Positions 1 to 5,869 of a stretch of 9,203 nucleotides of DNA are shown here, piece after piece. This stretch comes from an uncultured Alphaproteobacteria bacterium. Its GTDB lineage: Bacteria > Pseudomonadota > Alphaproteobacteria > Micropepsales > Micropepsaceae. Below the pieces are notes generated by a model that saw nothing but the letters and a program-made list of their open reading frames with translations, ran no database searches and had not been told where the DNA came from. A program made the position numbers and the translations under genes. The stretch lies in NCBI GenBank assembly GCA_937942205.1, contig CALDFO010000018.1:1-9203 (forward strand). The letters run 5' to 3'. The number at the start of each line of letters is the position of its first letter. The stretch's first letter is position 1.

Positions 1-1
1 C

Positions 2-406
2 GTCGACCCCAAGACCCAGACGCCCTGCCAGAAGGGCCCCTGGGGCGAGCTGATCGCGGTCAACGTCAACAGCGGCGATATCACCTGGCGTTCGCTGCTG
101 GGCGTCACCGATCATTTCCCCGAGGGCAAGCAGGCCACCGGCCGCCCCGGCAATGGCGGTCCCACTTCGACGGCGGGCGGCGTCACCTTCATCGGCGGCA
201 CCGACGATGCGCGCTTCCGCGCCTTCGACAGCAGGACCGGCAAGGAATTGTGGACAGTGAAGCTGGACTATTCCGCCCATGCCACGCCCATCACCTATCA
301 GGGCAAGGATGGGCGGCAATATGTGGCGATCGTCGCCACCGGCGGGTCCTATCTCAACAGTCCCACCGGCGGCGACAGCCTGCTGGTCTATGCGCTGCCC
401 AAATAA
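2..406 (+). CDS. PQQ-dependent (quinoprotein) dehydrogenase, C-terminal part
   Basis: Only the last 134 residues are present; the gene enters from the left edge in the frame starting at base 2 and ends with TAA at 404-406. The translation shows quinoprotein beta-propeller repeats: a blade segment ending LIAVNVNSGDITWRS, then GNGGPTSTAGGVTFIGGT, a second blade with FDSRTGKELW, and the closing strand ending LLVYALPK. The AFDxxTGKELW and xTAGGxxFIG patterns are typical of the glucose/quinate/shikimate group of pyrroloquinoline-quinone dehydrogenases, which oxidise sugars or alcohols in the periplasm and pass electrons to the respiratory chain. The N-terminus is outside the window, so a membrane anchor, a fused cytochrome domain and the substrate cannot be judged. 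Its stop codon lies only 3 bases from the stop of the convergent minus-strand gene, leaving no room for a separate terminator. Confidence 0.85.
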   Translation, partial: VDPKTQTPCQKGPWGELIAVNVNSGDITWRSLLGVTDHFPEGKQATGRPGNGGPTSTAGGVTFIGGTDDARFRAFDSRTGKELWTVKLDYSAHATPITYQGKDGRQYVAIVATGGSYLNSPTGGDSLLVYALPK

Positions 407-409
407 GTC

Positions 410-985
410 CTAGCGATAGGTCTGGTCGTCCACCCGGCCCAGCGGCTTGTCCAGCACGCCCACGGTGACGATGGCGAAGGTCAGGACTTCGGTGCCCGGC
501 TCCAGATGGCCGGAGATCGCGGCTGCCTTGTCGCCCACCGCCATGGTGACGTGGCAATGGATCTGGCCGTTCACGATATAGCCGTTCATGGCGTTGAGGT
601 TGGCGGGCGTGGTGGGCGCCTTGGTGAAGACATCGTCCACCGGATAATCGCGGCTGGCGACATTGTGGACATGATAGCCGCGCAGCGAGCCGATGCCCGA
701 CAGGATCACGGCATCCTTGATGCCTTCCTTCTTGACCAGCTGCTCCATGCCGCGCAGCAGGTCGGCCTTGTTCTTGATCCGCATCACCACGATACGGTCG
801 AACTTGCCCGTCACCGCATAGGCGTCGGGCACCTTGGGATCGTTGGGACGCCGGTCTTCGGGTGTGGCCGGATGGCGCACCAGATTGCTGGTCTGCGCCC
901 CGGCGGGCGCGCACAGCAGGATGGCGGAAAGAAAAAGGCCGGACAGGAAAAGGCCGGACAGGAAAAAGGATGCGGCGAACTTCAT
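410..985 (-). CDS. Exported PPC/DUF296-domain protein
   Basis: The protein has 191 residues. Residues 1-30 form a signal peptide: a short basic start, a long hydrophobic core and a probable signal peptidase I site after AGA (residues 28-30). From about residue 58 to 185 it matches the PPC domain (plant and prokaryote conserved, DUF296, PD1-like). The diagnostic stretch is NGQIHCHVTMAVGD followed by GHLEPGTEV, with GIGSLRGYHVHN earlier. PPC domains form trimers; in plants they accompany AT-hook DNA-binding motifs, and the function of stand-alone bacterial versions is mostly unknown. The His residues of HCH may bind metal (inference). Export argues against a DNA-binding role for this copy. The start is supported by AAGGAGG just upstream. 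The gene is last in a minus-strand run after thyA and the 46-residue ORF, so it may share their transcript. Confidence 0.85.
   Translation of the reverse strand: MKFAASFFLSGLFLSGLFLSAILLCAPAGAQTSNLVRHPATPEDRRPNDPKVPDAYAVTGKFDRIVVMRIKNKADLLRGMEQLVKKEGIKDAVILSGIGSLRGYHVHNVASRDYPVDDVFTKAPTTPANLNAMNGYIVNGQIHCHVTMAVGDKAAAISGHLEPGTEVLTFAIVTVGVLDKPLGRVDDQTYR
933..966. repeat. 15-bp tandem repeat inside a signal-peptide coding region
   Basis: A 15-base unit (AAAGGCCGGACAGGA on the plus strand) is repeated about 2.3 times. It lies within the PPC gene and encodes the repeated FLSGL segment of the signal-peptide hydrophobic core (residues 8-20). Since the unit is a multiple of three, gain or loss of a copy would keep the frame and only change the length of the core. 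Confidence 0.8.
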
Positions 986-1044
986 GGGCTCCTCCTTGCG
1001 TGGTCCGCAAAGAGGCTAATCCCGGACGGGCCGCCGCGAAAGAC

Positions 1045-1185
1045 TCAGGAAAAGAGCTGGATGACGCCGTAGATGATGGCGACCAGAATGGCGAAAGCGC
1101 CGCCCACGACGGCGACCGAGACCCAGAACGGAAACGCCCCGCCGCCATTGGCCAGCTTGGTTTCCTCGTTGCCCATCACTTCCAT
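1045..1185 (-). CDS. Small one-pass membrane protein, 46 residues
   Basis: A short gene of 46 codons starting with ATG at 1185 and ending with TGA at 1047-1045. The product begins MEVMGNEETKLANGGG, a polar, mildly acidic head. One continuous hydrophobic segment follows (about residues 18-45, including AILVAIIYGVI) with no charged residue, ending LFS. This is the pattern of a small inner-membrane protein with the N-terminus probably outside the bilayer. It is preceded by AAAGGAG seven bases before the ATG, a good ribosome-binding site, which makes the first Met rather than Met4 the start. It sits 50 bases after thyA and 59 bases before the PPC gene on the same strand, so cotranscription is likely. 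I do not recognise a family, and no function can be given. Confidence 0.7.
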   Translation of the reverse strand: MEVMGNEETKLANGGGAFPFWVSVAVVGGAFAILVAIIYGVIQLFS

Positions 1186-1235
1186 GGAAAGTCTCCTTTG
1201 CCGGGGTTTTTAAGCCCGTCGGCGGGTTTGTCAAT

Positions 1236-2030
1236 TCAGACGGCGATTGGCGCCTTGATCGTGGGTTCGGCCTGGTAATTCTCCAGGCTGAAATCCCCGT
1301 ACCGGAAGGCGAATATGTCCGTCACGGCCGAGTTCAACCGCATCACCGGCAGGGGATGGGGCCGCCGGGACAGCTGCGCGTCCGCCTGATCCAGATGGTT
1401 CAGATAGAGATGGGCGTCGCCCAGGCTATGGACGAAATGGCCGGGCTTCAGCCCCGTCACCTGCGCCACCATCAGGGTCAGAAGGGCGTAAGAGGCGATG
1501 TTGAAGGGCACGCCCAGGAAGATGTCGGCGCTGCGCTGGTAAAGCTGGCAGGACAACCGTCCCTCCGCGACATAGAACTGGAACAGGCAGTGGCAGGGCG
1601 GCAGCGCCATCTTGGGCACGTCGGCCGGGTTCCAGGCGGTCACGATCAGACGGCGCGAATCCGGGTTGGCGCGGATATCGCGCACCAGGTTGGCGATCTG
1701 GTCGATGGTGCCGTCGGTGCGGGTGGGCCAGCTGCGCCACTGATAGCCGTAAACCGGGCCCAATTCGCCGTTGGCGTCGGCCCATTCGTCCCAGATGGTG
1801 ACGCCATGCGCCTGCAACCAGCGCACATTGGTTTCGCCGCGCAGGAACCAGAGCAGTTCATAGATGATGGATTTCAGGTGCAGCTTCTTGGTGGTGACCA
1901 GGGGAAAGCCCTCGGCCAGGTCGAAGCGCATCTGATGGCCGAAAATCGACCGCGTGCCGGTGCCGGTCCGGTCGGTCTTTTCCACCCCGGTGTCGCGGAC
2001 GAGCTTCAGCAGATCGAGATATTGGCGCAT
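1236..2030 (-). CDS. thyA: Thymidylate synthase
   Basis: This is a 264-residue protein, the same length as Escherichia coli ThyA and colinear with it. It methylates dUMP to dTMP with 5,10-methylenetetrahydrofolate, the cytoplasmic route to thymine nucleotides. The catalytic residues fall at the E. coli positions: Cys146 in PPCHC, Arg21 in DRTGTGT, Glu58, Trp80, Arg126-Arg127 in DSRRL, Asp169, Asn177 in GVPFNIAS, and His207 with Tyr209 in DAHLY. The C-terminus, ending KAPIAV, has the length needed to close the active site. No good Shine-Dalgarno sequence precedes the ATG; the leader instead holds a GTTC-N7-GTTC box eight bases from the start. It diverges from ssrA and is probably the first gene of a run with the 46-residue ORF and the PPC gene. 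Confidence 0.98.
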   Translation of the reverse strand: MRQYLDLLKLVRDTGVEKTDRTGTGTRSIFGHQMRFDLAEGFPLVTTKKLHLKSIIYELLWFLRGETNVRWLQAHGVTIWDEWADANGELGPVYGYQWRSWPTRTDGTIDQIANLVRDIRANPDSRRLIVTAWNPADVPKMALPPCHCLFQFYVAEGRLSCQLYQRSADIFLGVPFNIASYALLTLMVAQVTGLKPGHFVHSLGDAHLYLNHLDQADAQLSRRPHPLPVMRLNSAVTDIFAFRYGDFSLENYQAEPTIKAPIAV

Positions 2031-2038
2031 TTTCGAGA

Positions 2039-2053
2039 GTTCTTTGCGGGTTC
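2039..2053 (+). promoter_or_regulatory. Possible LexA (SOS) box between thyA and ssrA
   Basis: The direct repeat GTTC-TTTGCGG-GTTC has exactly the GTTC-N7-GTTC spacing recognised by alphaproteobacterial LexA. It lies in the thyA leader, 8 bases from its ATG, and about 21 bases upstream of the candidate -35 of ssrA. Its spacer is GC-rich at one end, less typical than the box before the helicase gene. About 0.3 exact matches would be expected by chance in a window of this size, so its role is unproven. Confidence 0.4.
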
Positions 2054-2056
2054 CGG

Positions 2057-2072
2057 CCGGGACTCGTCCCGG
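2057..2072. repeat. 16-bp inverted repeat in the thyA-ssrA intergenic region
   Basis: CCGGGAC-TC-GTCCCGG is a perfect inverted repeat with 7-bp arms. It sits between the LexA-like box and the candidate ssrA -35. In the thyA leader RNA it could form a hairpin, and as DNA it could be an operator. No poly-U follows it on either strand, so it is not a typical terminator. Confidence 0.5.
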
Positions 2073-2074
2073 GC

Positions 2075-2103
2075 TTCAAAAAATAACCCCGGCACCCTAT
2101 ATT
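2075..2103 (+). promoter_or_regulatory. Candidate ssrA promoter
   Basis: TTCAAA (2075-2080) and TATATT (2098-2103) are 17 bases apart. The predicted start, about 2109-2111, coincides with the first hairpin of the tmRNA acceptor piece, which fits the gene well. The site overlaps the thyA promoter, so the two polymerases would compete. Confidence 0.5.
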
Positions 2104-2108
2104 GTGAA
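2080..2108 (-). promoter_or_regulatory. Candidate thyA promoter
   Basis: On the minus strand TTCACA (2108-2103) and TATTTT (2085-2080) are separated by 17 bases, matching five of six and four of six consensus positions. Transcription would start near 2073, giving thyA a leader of about 43 bases that contains the inverted repeat and the GTTC box. It overlaps the ssrA promoter on the other strand. Confidence 0.45.
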
Positions 2109-2188
2109 GGTCGGCTTGCCGACTATGGCGATAAACGGCTTCGTAATAAGCGGCCCGGACCCGGGGGCGGTACCCGGCGCCTCCACCA
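2109..2188 (+). ncRNA. ssrA: tmRNA acceptor piece (upstream segment)
   Basis: This segment carries the amino-acid acceptor end. It opens with a small hairpin, GTCGG-CTTG-CCGAC (2110-2114/2119-2123), and ends with the T-arm, the acceptor strand and an encoded CCA at 2186-2188. The T-loop is GGCGGTA rather than the usual TTCGANT form, a departure to compare with other two-piece tmRNAs. The 5' end is inferred from the promoter. Confidence 0.8.
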
Positions 2189-2216
2189 TATGCCCATGCG
2201 CGACGTGGGTATTTGT
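2189..2216 (+). ncRNA. ssrA: tmRNA intervening segment removed in processing
   Basis: These 28 bases join the two pieces of the precursor. Bases 2190-2196 and 2206-2212 can pair (one G.U), closing a 9-base loop as an extension of the acceptor stem. In known two-piece tmRNAs such a loop is cut out, leaving CCA at one end and the mature 5' G (here 2217) at the other. The exact cuts are inferred. Confidence 0.7.
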
Positions 2217-2300
2217 GGGGGCGAAACAGGATCGACGGACGTGTAAAGGCTGTCCTTTTGCCCGGTATTGTTCCGCCGTCATCGGGCTACTCGTACAAGT

Positions 2301-2333
2301 GCCAACGATAATGAAATGGTGCTCGCTGCCTAA
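2301..2333 (+). other. ssrA: tmRNA tag reading frame, ANDNEMVLAA
   Basis: Ten codons, GCC AAC GAT AAT GAA ATG GTG CTC GCT GCC, then TAA. With the alanine carried by tmRNA itself the tag would be AANDNEMVLAA. It starts with the AND common to proteobacterial tags and ends LAA, the ClpX recognition tail. Compared with the E. coli tag AANDENYALAA it has the same length, but Met replaces Tyr at position 7. The resume codon is assigned by alignment to known tags. Confidence 0.88.
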
Positions 2334-2339
2334 TTAATT

Positions 2340-2400
2340 AGGTAAGCGCGGCCCGGGGGGCGCCGGGCAACAGAAGCCCCCCACTTGCCTCCGGCCGCGC
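2340..2400 (+). other. ssrA: 3' structured domain of the tmRNA coding piece, possible pseudoknot
   Basis: GCGCGGCC (2346-2353) pairs with GGCCGCGC (2393-2400), and inside it GGGGGGC (2355-2361) pairs with GCCCCCC (2376-2382). AGGTAAG (2340-2346) can also pair with CTTGCCT (2384-2390) inside the outer helix, which would make a pseudoknot just after the tag stop codon. Base 2346 is shared by two of the helices. Pairings were read by eye. Confidence 0.55.
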
Positions 2401-2425
2401 AATAGCGCCCCCCAATCATTTAATG

Positions 2426-2449
2426 GCGCGATGCGCGAGCGCATCGCGC
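2426..2449. terminator. Strong hairpin between convergent ssrA and the debranching gene
   Basis: GCGCGATGCGC (2426-2436) and its exact complement (2439-2449) form an 11-bp stem around GA. It lies 25 bases after the last ssrA helix and 16 bases beyond the stop of the convergent glucosidase gene. Position suggests a shared transcription stop. There is no U-run on the plus strand, and only ATTAAATGATT follows on the minus strand, so it is not a textbook intrinsic terminator. Confidence 0.45.
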
Positions 2450-2464
2450 GGGACACCCACCACT

Positions 2465-4639
2465 TTATTGATGAATGCGGATTCCCACATCGCCCTTGCG
2501 CGATGTGATGGCGACCTCGGTGCTGGCGCCGCGGCGCTTGACGCGCAGGCTCACCGACGCATCGCCCAGCGCCAGTTCGCTGATCGCCACTTCTTCCATG
2601 AAACCGGGAAGCTGAGGGTCATGAAAACGGATTTCGCGCTGTTCGCAGCACACCTCCAGTCCCAGACAGGCTTGCAGCAGGGCGAAGGGCACCACACTGG
2701 CCCAGGCCTGGGGCGCGCAGGCCACCGGATAGAGCGTGGGTGCGACGCCCCGGCGGCGCGGAAAGCCGCAGAACAGTTCGGGGAAGCGCATCATCTCCAT
2801 ATGCCCCGCCGCGCCGAACAGGCCCTCGAAGACGGCGGCGGCGCCGCGCTTGAGACCATAGCGCCCCAGCCCCAGCGCGATCAGGGCGTTGTCGTGCGGC
2901 CAGATCGAGCCGTTGTGATAGCTCATGGGATTGAAGCGGGGCGCGTCGGCCCCCAGGGTGCGGATACCCCAGCCCGAGAACATTTCCGGCGCCAGCAGGG
3001 TGGCGGCGACGCGCGCGGCGCGCTCGGGCGCGGCGATGCCGCAATAGAGCGCCTGTCCGGCGTTGGAGTTCTTCACCCGGCAGGGCTTCTTCTGGCCGTC
3101 CAGCGCGAGGGCATAGGTGCCCAGCTCCTCCAGCCAGAATTTGTCCTCGAAAGCCAGGCGCAGCGTCTCCGCCGCCGCCGTCAGGGCCTGGGCGCGGCTG
3201 TGATGGCCCAGGGCCTCGGCCAGCCGCGCGCCCTCCTTGCGGGCGGCATAGACATAGCCTTGCACCTCGACCAGCGCGATCGGCCCGGCGGCAAGGGTGC
3301 CGTCGTCATGCATCACCGAATCGGCGGAATCCTTCCAGCCCTGGTTGGTCAGGCCGTCGTCGCTTTCGCGATCATATTCCACAAAGCCGTCGCCATCGCG
3401 GTCGCCATAACGGTCTATCCAGTCGAACCCGGCCTCGATATGCGGCCACAAGGCGCGCAGCGTGTCGCTATCGCCGGTGCGCTGGAAATAGCGGGCCGCC
3501 AGCAGCAAAAAAAGCGGCGTGGAATCGATGCTGCCGTAATAGTGGCCGAACGGCACCTCGCCCAATATCGCCATCTCGCAGGAGCGCGTCTCATGCAGAA
3601 TCTTGCCCGGCTCGGCATCGGCGCGGGGATCGACTTCGGTGGCCTGGTTGGCGGCCAGATATTGCAGCACGCCCTTGGCCAGCGCCGGGTCCAGCCACAG
3701 CATCTGCAAGGCCGTGATCAGACCGTCGCGGCCGAAGGGCGTGGAGAACCAGGGCGTGCCGGCATAGGGATAGGGCCCCTGCGGAGTGTCGGTGACCAGC
3801 ATGGACAAATCCGCCCTGGCCCGGCGCAACATGCGATTGGCCAATTCGTTCGACGAAGTGACGCGGGCCATCTGGCCGGCGATGTGCGCCGCGCTGCGCC
3901 GCGCCGCGCGATAGGGCCGCGAGAATGTCCGCAAGCCGACCTCGCTGCTGGCGCAGCGGATCTTGACCACCAGGGCGCGGCGTTCGCCCGGCGCCAGTTC
4001 CAGCACATAAATCGCCTGGCTGCGCGACAGCTGCCGGGGCGGCGGATCGAACCGCAGTTCGGTGCGCCGTTCGATCCCGTCCAGCCCGTCATAGCGGAAC
4101 ACGGCGCGGTCCGCGCCGATGACGGCGCAGGCGACATTGCCCCGCCGCGGCCGCTGCATTCCGCGCACCTCGAACAGGTCGGCGAAATCGGCGGCGAAAT
4201 TCAGGGTCAGCCAGCAGCGGCGGGGATGGACATCGAAATTATGCGCCACAATGCGCTCATGGCAGCTTCCGTCCCAGAGGAATTTGGAGCGGCGGACATG
4301 CAGAACCTCGCGCGGCAGCACGATCTCGCCGTCCTGGTAGATGTCAGGATTGGAAAGGTCCACCGTCAGCACGACATTGTCGCCCTCCACCGCGCTGGAC
4401 AGCAGCAGCGGCCGCTGGCCGTCGATCAGCAGCTGGAAGCCCGACAGGTGGCGCGTGTCGTTGTGGAAAACCCCGCCCGGGGTCAGGCCGGGGTCGATGA
4501 TGTCGCCCAGCGCGTCGAACAAGGCGAAGGTATCGCCCTGCTTGAGGGTGCGCGGCCAGCGCTGCTGGATCGATTCCGTCGCTTGGATATAAAACGTCGA
4601 AATATCGTCCGGTGAATCAGGGAGGATTTTGGCCTCCAT
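2465..4639 (-). CDS. Amylo-alpha-1,6-glucosidase / glycogen debranching-type enzyme
   Basis: The 724-residue product is a two-domain cytoplasmic glycoside hydrolase; no signal peptide is seen. Residues about 30-220 match the N-terminal domain of bacterial debranching-like proteins: [15 protein letters not shown], then [19 protein letters not shown]. Residues about 280-640 form an (alpha/alpha)6-type glucosidase domain with STPFGRDG (near 300), YYGSIDST (near 370), [10 protein letters not shown] (near 435), VEVQGY (near 460), [12 protein letters not shown] (near 578) and PELFCGF (near 623). The Asp of GWKDS and the Glu of PELF are likely catalytic acids (inference). Related enzymes remove alpha-1,6 branches, but many homologues lack a tested substrate. 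The frame opens at a TTG at 4657 (730 residues). I prefer the ATG at 4639, five bases after GAGG; the ATG at 4642 is too close to it. It follows the glycosyltransferase by about 21 bases, so they form an operon. Confidence 0.88.
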   Translation of the reverse strand: MEAKILPDSPDDISTFYIQATESIQQRWPRTLKQGDTFALFDALGDIIDPGLTPGGVFHNDTRHLSGFQLLIDGQRPLLLSSAVEGDNVVLTVDLSNPDIYQDGEIVLPREVLHVRRSKFLWDGSCHERIVAHNFDVHPRRCWLTLNFAADFADLFEVRGMQRPRRGNVACAVIGADRAVFRYDGLDGIERRTELRFDPPPRQLSRSQAIYVLELAPGERRALVVKIRCASSEVGLRTFSRPYRAARRSAAHIAGQMARVTSSNELANRMLRRARADLSMLVTDTPQGPYPYAGTPWFSTPFGRDGLITALQMLWLDPALAKGVLQYLAANQATEVDPRADAEPGKILHETRSCEMAILGEVPFGHYYGSIDSTPLFLLLAARYFQRTGDSDTLRALWPHIEAGFDWIDRYGDRDGDGFVEYDRESDDGLTNQGWKDSADSVMHDDGTLAAGPIALVEVQGYVYAARKEGARLAEALGHHSRAQALTAAAETLRLAFEDKFWLEELGTYALALDGQKKPCRVKNSNAGQALYCGIAAPERAARVAATLLAPEMFSGWGIRTLGADAPRFNPMSYHNGSIWPHDNALIALGLGRYGLKRGAAAVFEGLFGAAGHMEMMRFPELFCGFPRRRGVAPTLYPVACAPQAWASVVPFALLQACLGLEVCCEQREIRFHDPQLPGFMEEVAISELALGDASVSLRVKRRGASTEVAITSRKGDVGIRIHQ

Positions 4640-4660
4640 CATTCCCTCGCTTTTCAAATG

Positions 4661-5716
4661 CTATTCCGCCGCGACCGCCGGGGCCAGCTTGGCCGATCCC
4701 GCCAGGCGCGCATAAATCGCCACATAATCGCGCGCCATGGCGCGGACGCTGAACCGCTCCTGGAAACGCGCGCGGATGGCGGGGCGGCGCAAGCTGTCCA
4801 GGCGGCCCAGCGCCGCCACGGCCTGGGCCACATCCGCGACCACAAAGCCGGTCAGGCCGTCCTCCATGATTTCCGGCACCGAACCGCAGCGGAAGGCGAC
4901 CACCGGCGTGCCGCAGGCCATGCTTTCGATCATCACCAGGCCGAACGGTTCGGGCCAGCAGATGGGAAACAGCAGCGCCCGCGCCCGGCCCAGGAAATCC
5001 TGCTTTCCGGCATCGTCGATCTCGCCGATGAACTCCACATGCGGGCTTACATCCAGCACGGGCTTCACCTGGTTCTGGAAATAATCCCGGTCGGCCGGAT
5101 CCACCTTGGCGGCGATCCGAAGCCGCATCCCGGCGCGCCGGGCGATCTCGATCGCCGCCAACGGCCCCTTGTCGGGGCAGATGCGGCCCAGAAAGGCCAG
5201 ATAGCCGCCGTCGCCCGGGCCCGGGGCCAGCAGGGTTTCGGGCAGGCCGTGATAGACCGTGCCCATCCAGTTGACGGGCGGCATCGGCCGGCGCTGGTCG
5301 TTGGAGATGGAGACCAGCGGCATATGCGGAAAGGCGCGATAGAAGGCGGGCAGTTCCGGCAGGTCCTGGCGGCCATGTAGGGTGGTCAGGGTCTTGTGCG
5401 CCATCCCCCGGAACAGCGGATAGTGAAAAAAATCAATGTGGAAATGCAGGATGTCGAACTCGGCCCATCGCGCCGCCACCCGGTCCAGCATGATGATATT
5501 GTAGGGCAGCGAATTGTGGATGCCGTCCAGCCGCAGCGCCCGCGGCACCACGGGTTCCAGACGCGCCGCCGTCACCGAATCCCCGGAGGCGAACAGCGTC
5601 ACCGCATGGCCCTGCCGCACCAGTTCCTCGGTCAGCCAGGACACCACCCGCTCGGTGCCGCCATAGAGGGTGGGCGGGACGCTTTCCACCAGGGGGGCGA
5701 TCTGCGCGATTCTCAT
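4661..5716 (-). CDS. Glycosyltransferase family 4 protein
   Basis: This 351-residue GT-B-fold enzyme transfers a sugar from a nucleotide-sugar donor with retention. The N-terminal Rossmann domain starts MRIAQIAPLVE and has the GGTER loop (19-23) typical of GT4. The C-terminal donor-binding domain contains GRICPDKG (177-184, with the conserved Arg and Lys) and the signature E-x7-E in EPFGLVMIE (Glu256, Glu264), then CGTPVVAFRCGSVPEI. No transmembrane segment is seen. AAGG lies eight bases before the ATG. The gene is first in a two-gene unit with the debranching-type glucosidase, so the product may be an alpha-glucan or related glycan that the partner trims; this is inference from context. Donor and acceptor cannot be read from the sequence. 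Confidence 0.9.
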   Translation of the reverse strand: MRIAQIAPLVESVPPTLYGGTERVVSWLTEELVRQGHAVTLFASGDSVTAARLEPVVPRALRLDGIHNSLPYNIIMLDRVAARWAEFDILHFHIDFFHYPLFRGMAHKTLTTLHGRQDLPELPAFYRAFPHMPLVSISNDQRRPMPPVNWMGTVYHGLPETLLAPGPGDGGYLAFLGRICPDKGPLAAIEIARRAGMRLRIAAKVDPADRDYFQNQVKPVLDVSPHVEFIGEIDDAGKQDFLGRARALLFPICWPEPFGLVMIESMACGTPVVAFRCGSVPEIMEDGLTGFVVADVAQAVAALGRLDSLRRPAIRARFQERFSVRAMARDYVAIYARLAGSAKLAPAVAAE

Positions 5717-5805
5717 GGCATGAACCTTCGACGCGGCTTATTCACAACACCGTGATGGCCCCCGTGGTTCCTTTTTTCTTCGCATTTGCGTCATTTTGAC
5801 CCCAA

Positions 5806-5828
5806 GCCGGGCGGCTTCTCCGCCCGGC
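5806..5828. repeat. Perfect 9-bp inverted repeat upstream of sspB
   Basis: GCCGGGCGG-CTTCT-CCGCCCGGC lies in the divergent region between the glycosyltransferase and sspB, ending 4 bases before the candidate sspB -35. No U-run follows on either strand and no gene ends here, so an operator or leader structure is more likely than a terminator. The remaining bases of this 153-base gap show no other clear feature apart from a T-run at 5772-5777. Confidence 0.5.
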
Positions 5829-5832
5829 ACGA

Positions 5833-5860
5833 TTGACTTGGCCAAGGCGGCGAATAGTCT
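5833..5860 (+). promoter_or_regulatory. Candidate sspB promoter with overlapping palindrome
   Basis: TTGACT (5833-5838) is a five-of-six match to -35. TAGTCT (5855-5860), 16 bases further on, is a weak -10. The 10-bp palindrome CTTGGCCAAG (5837-5846) overlaps the -35 end and spacer, where a repressor could bind. Transcription would begin only a few bases before the sspB ATG, and no Shine-Dalgarno sequence is visible, so the message may be nearly leaderless. Confidence 0.35.
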
Positions 5861-5869
5861 CCGCTGCAT

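Larger units (their letters stand above)
2109..2400 (+). ncRNA. ssrA: Transfer-messenger RNA, circularly permuted two-piece (alphaproteobacterial type)
   Basis: tmRNA frees ribosomes stalled on broken messages: it acts first as alanyl-tRNA, then as a short message adding a degradation tag. The halves are in permuted order. The 3' acceptor half comes first: T-stem CCGGG/CCCGG (2161-2165, 2173-2177) with a 7-base loop, acceptor strand CGCCTCC (2178-2184) and ACCA (2185-2188). After a spacer comes the 5' half, GGGGGCG (2217-2223), then GAAACAGGATCGACGG, close to the conserved tmRNA 5' sequence. The acceptor strands pair over seven positions, with a G.U at the third pair, the alanine identity element. 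The tag frame follows at 2301-2333. The exact outer ends are estimates, from the promoter on the left and the last paired helix (2393-2400) on the right. Confidence 0.93.

Noticed and set aside
354..1148. Minus-strand 264-codon frame overlapping the PPC gene
   Set aside because: It is a different frame of the same strand with Arg-rich nonsense composition, while the 410-985 frame has a signal peptide, a domain and a ribosome-binding site.
1212..1229. Hairpin after thyA considered as a terminator
   Set aside because: On the thyA strand only four G-C pairs form cleanly and A-rich sequence, not U, follows. Read-through into the 46-residue ORF is more likely.
1356..2246. Plus-strand 296-codon frame opposite thyA running into ssrA
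   Set aside because: It is antisense to thyA and overlaps tmRNA; no domain features are visible.
4040..4070. Two GTTC motifs inside the glucosidase gene
   Set aside because: Spacing is 8 rather than 7 bases and the site is deep within a coding region, so it is not a LexA box.
2423..4615. Plus-strand 730-codon open frame opposite the glucosidase gene
   Set aside because: The translation is low-complexity, rich in Arg, Gly, Gln and Ala, with no domain. It is the antisense shadow of a gene with clear conserved motifs, as often occurs at high GC.
5749..5779. Weak stem followed by a T-run on the plus strand, resembling a terminator
   Set aside because: The stem needs two G.U pairs and no plus-strand gene ends upstream of it; the genes flanking it diverge.
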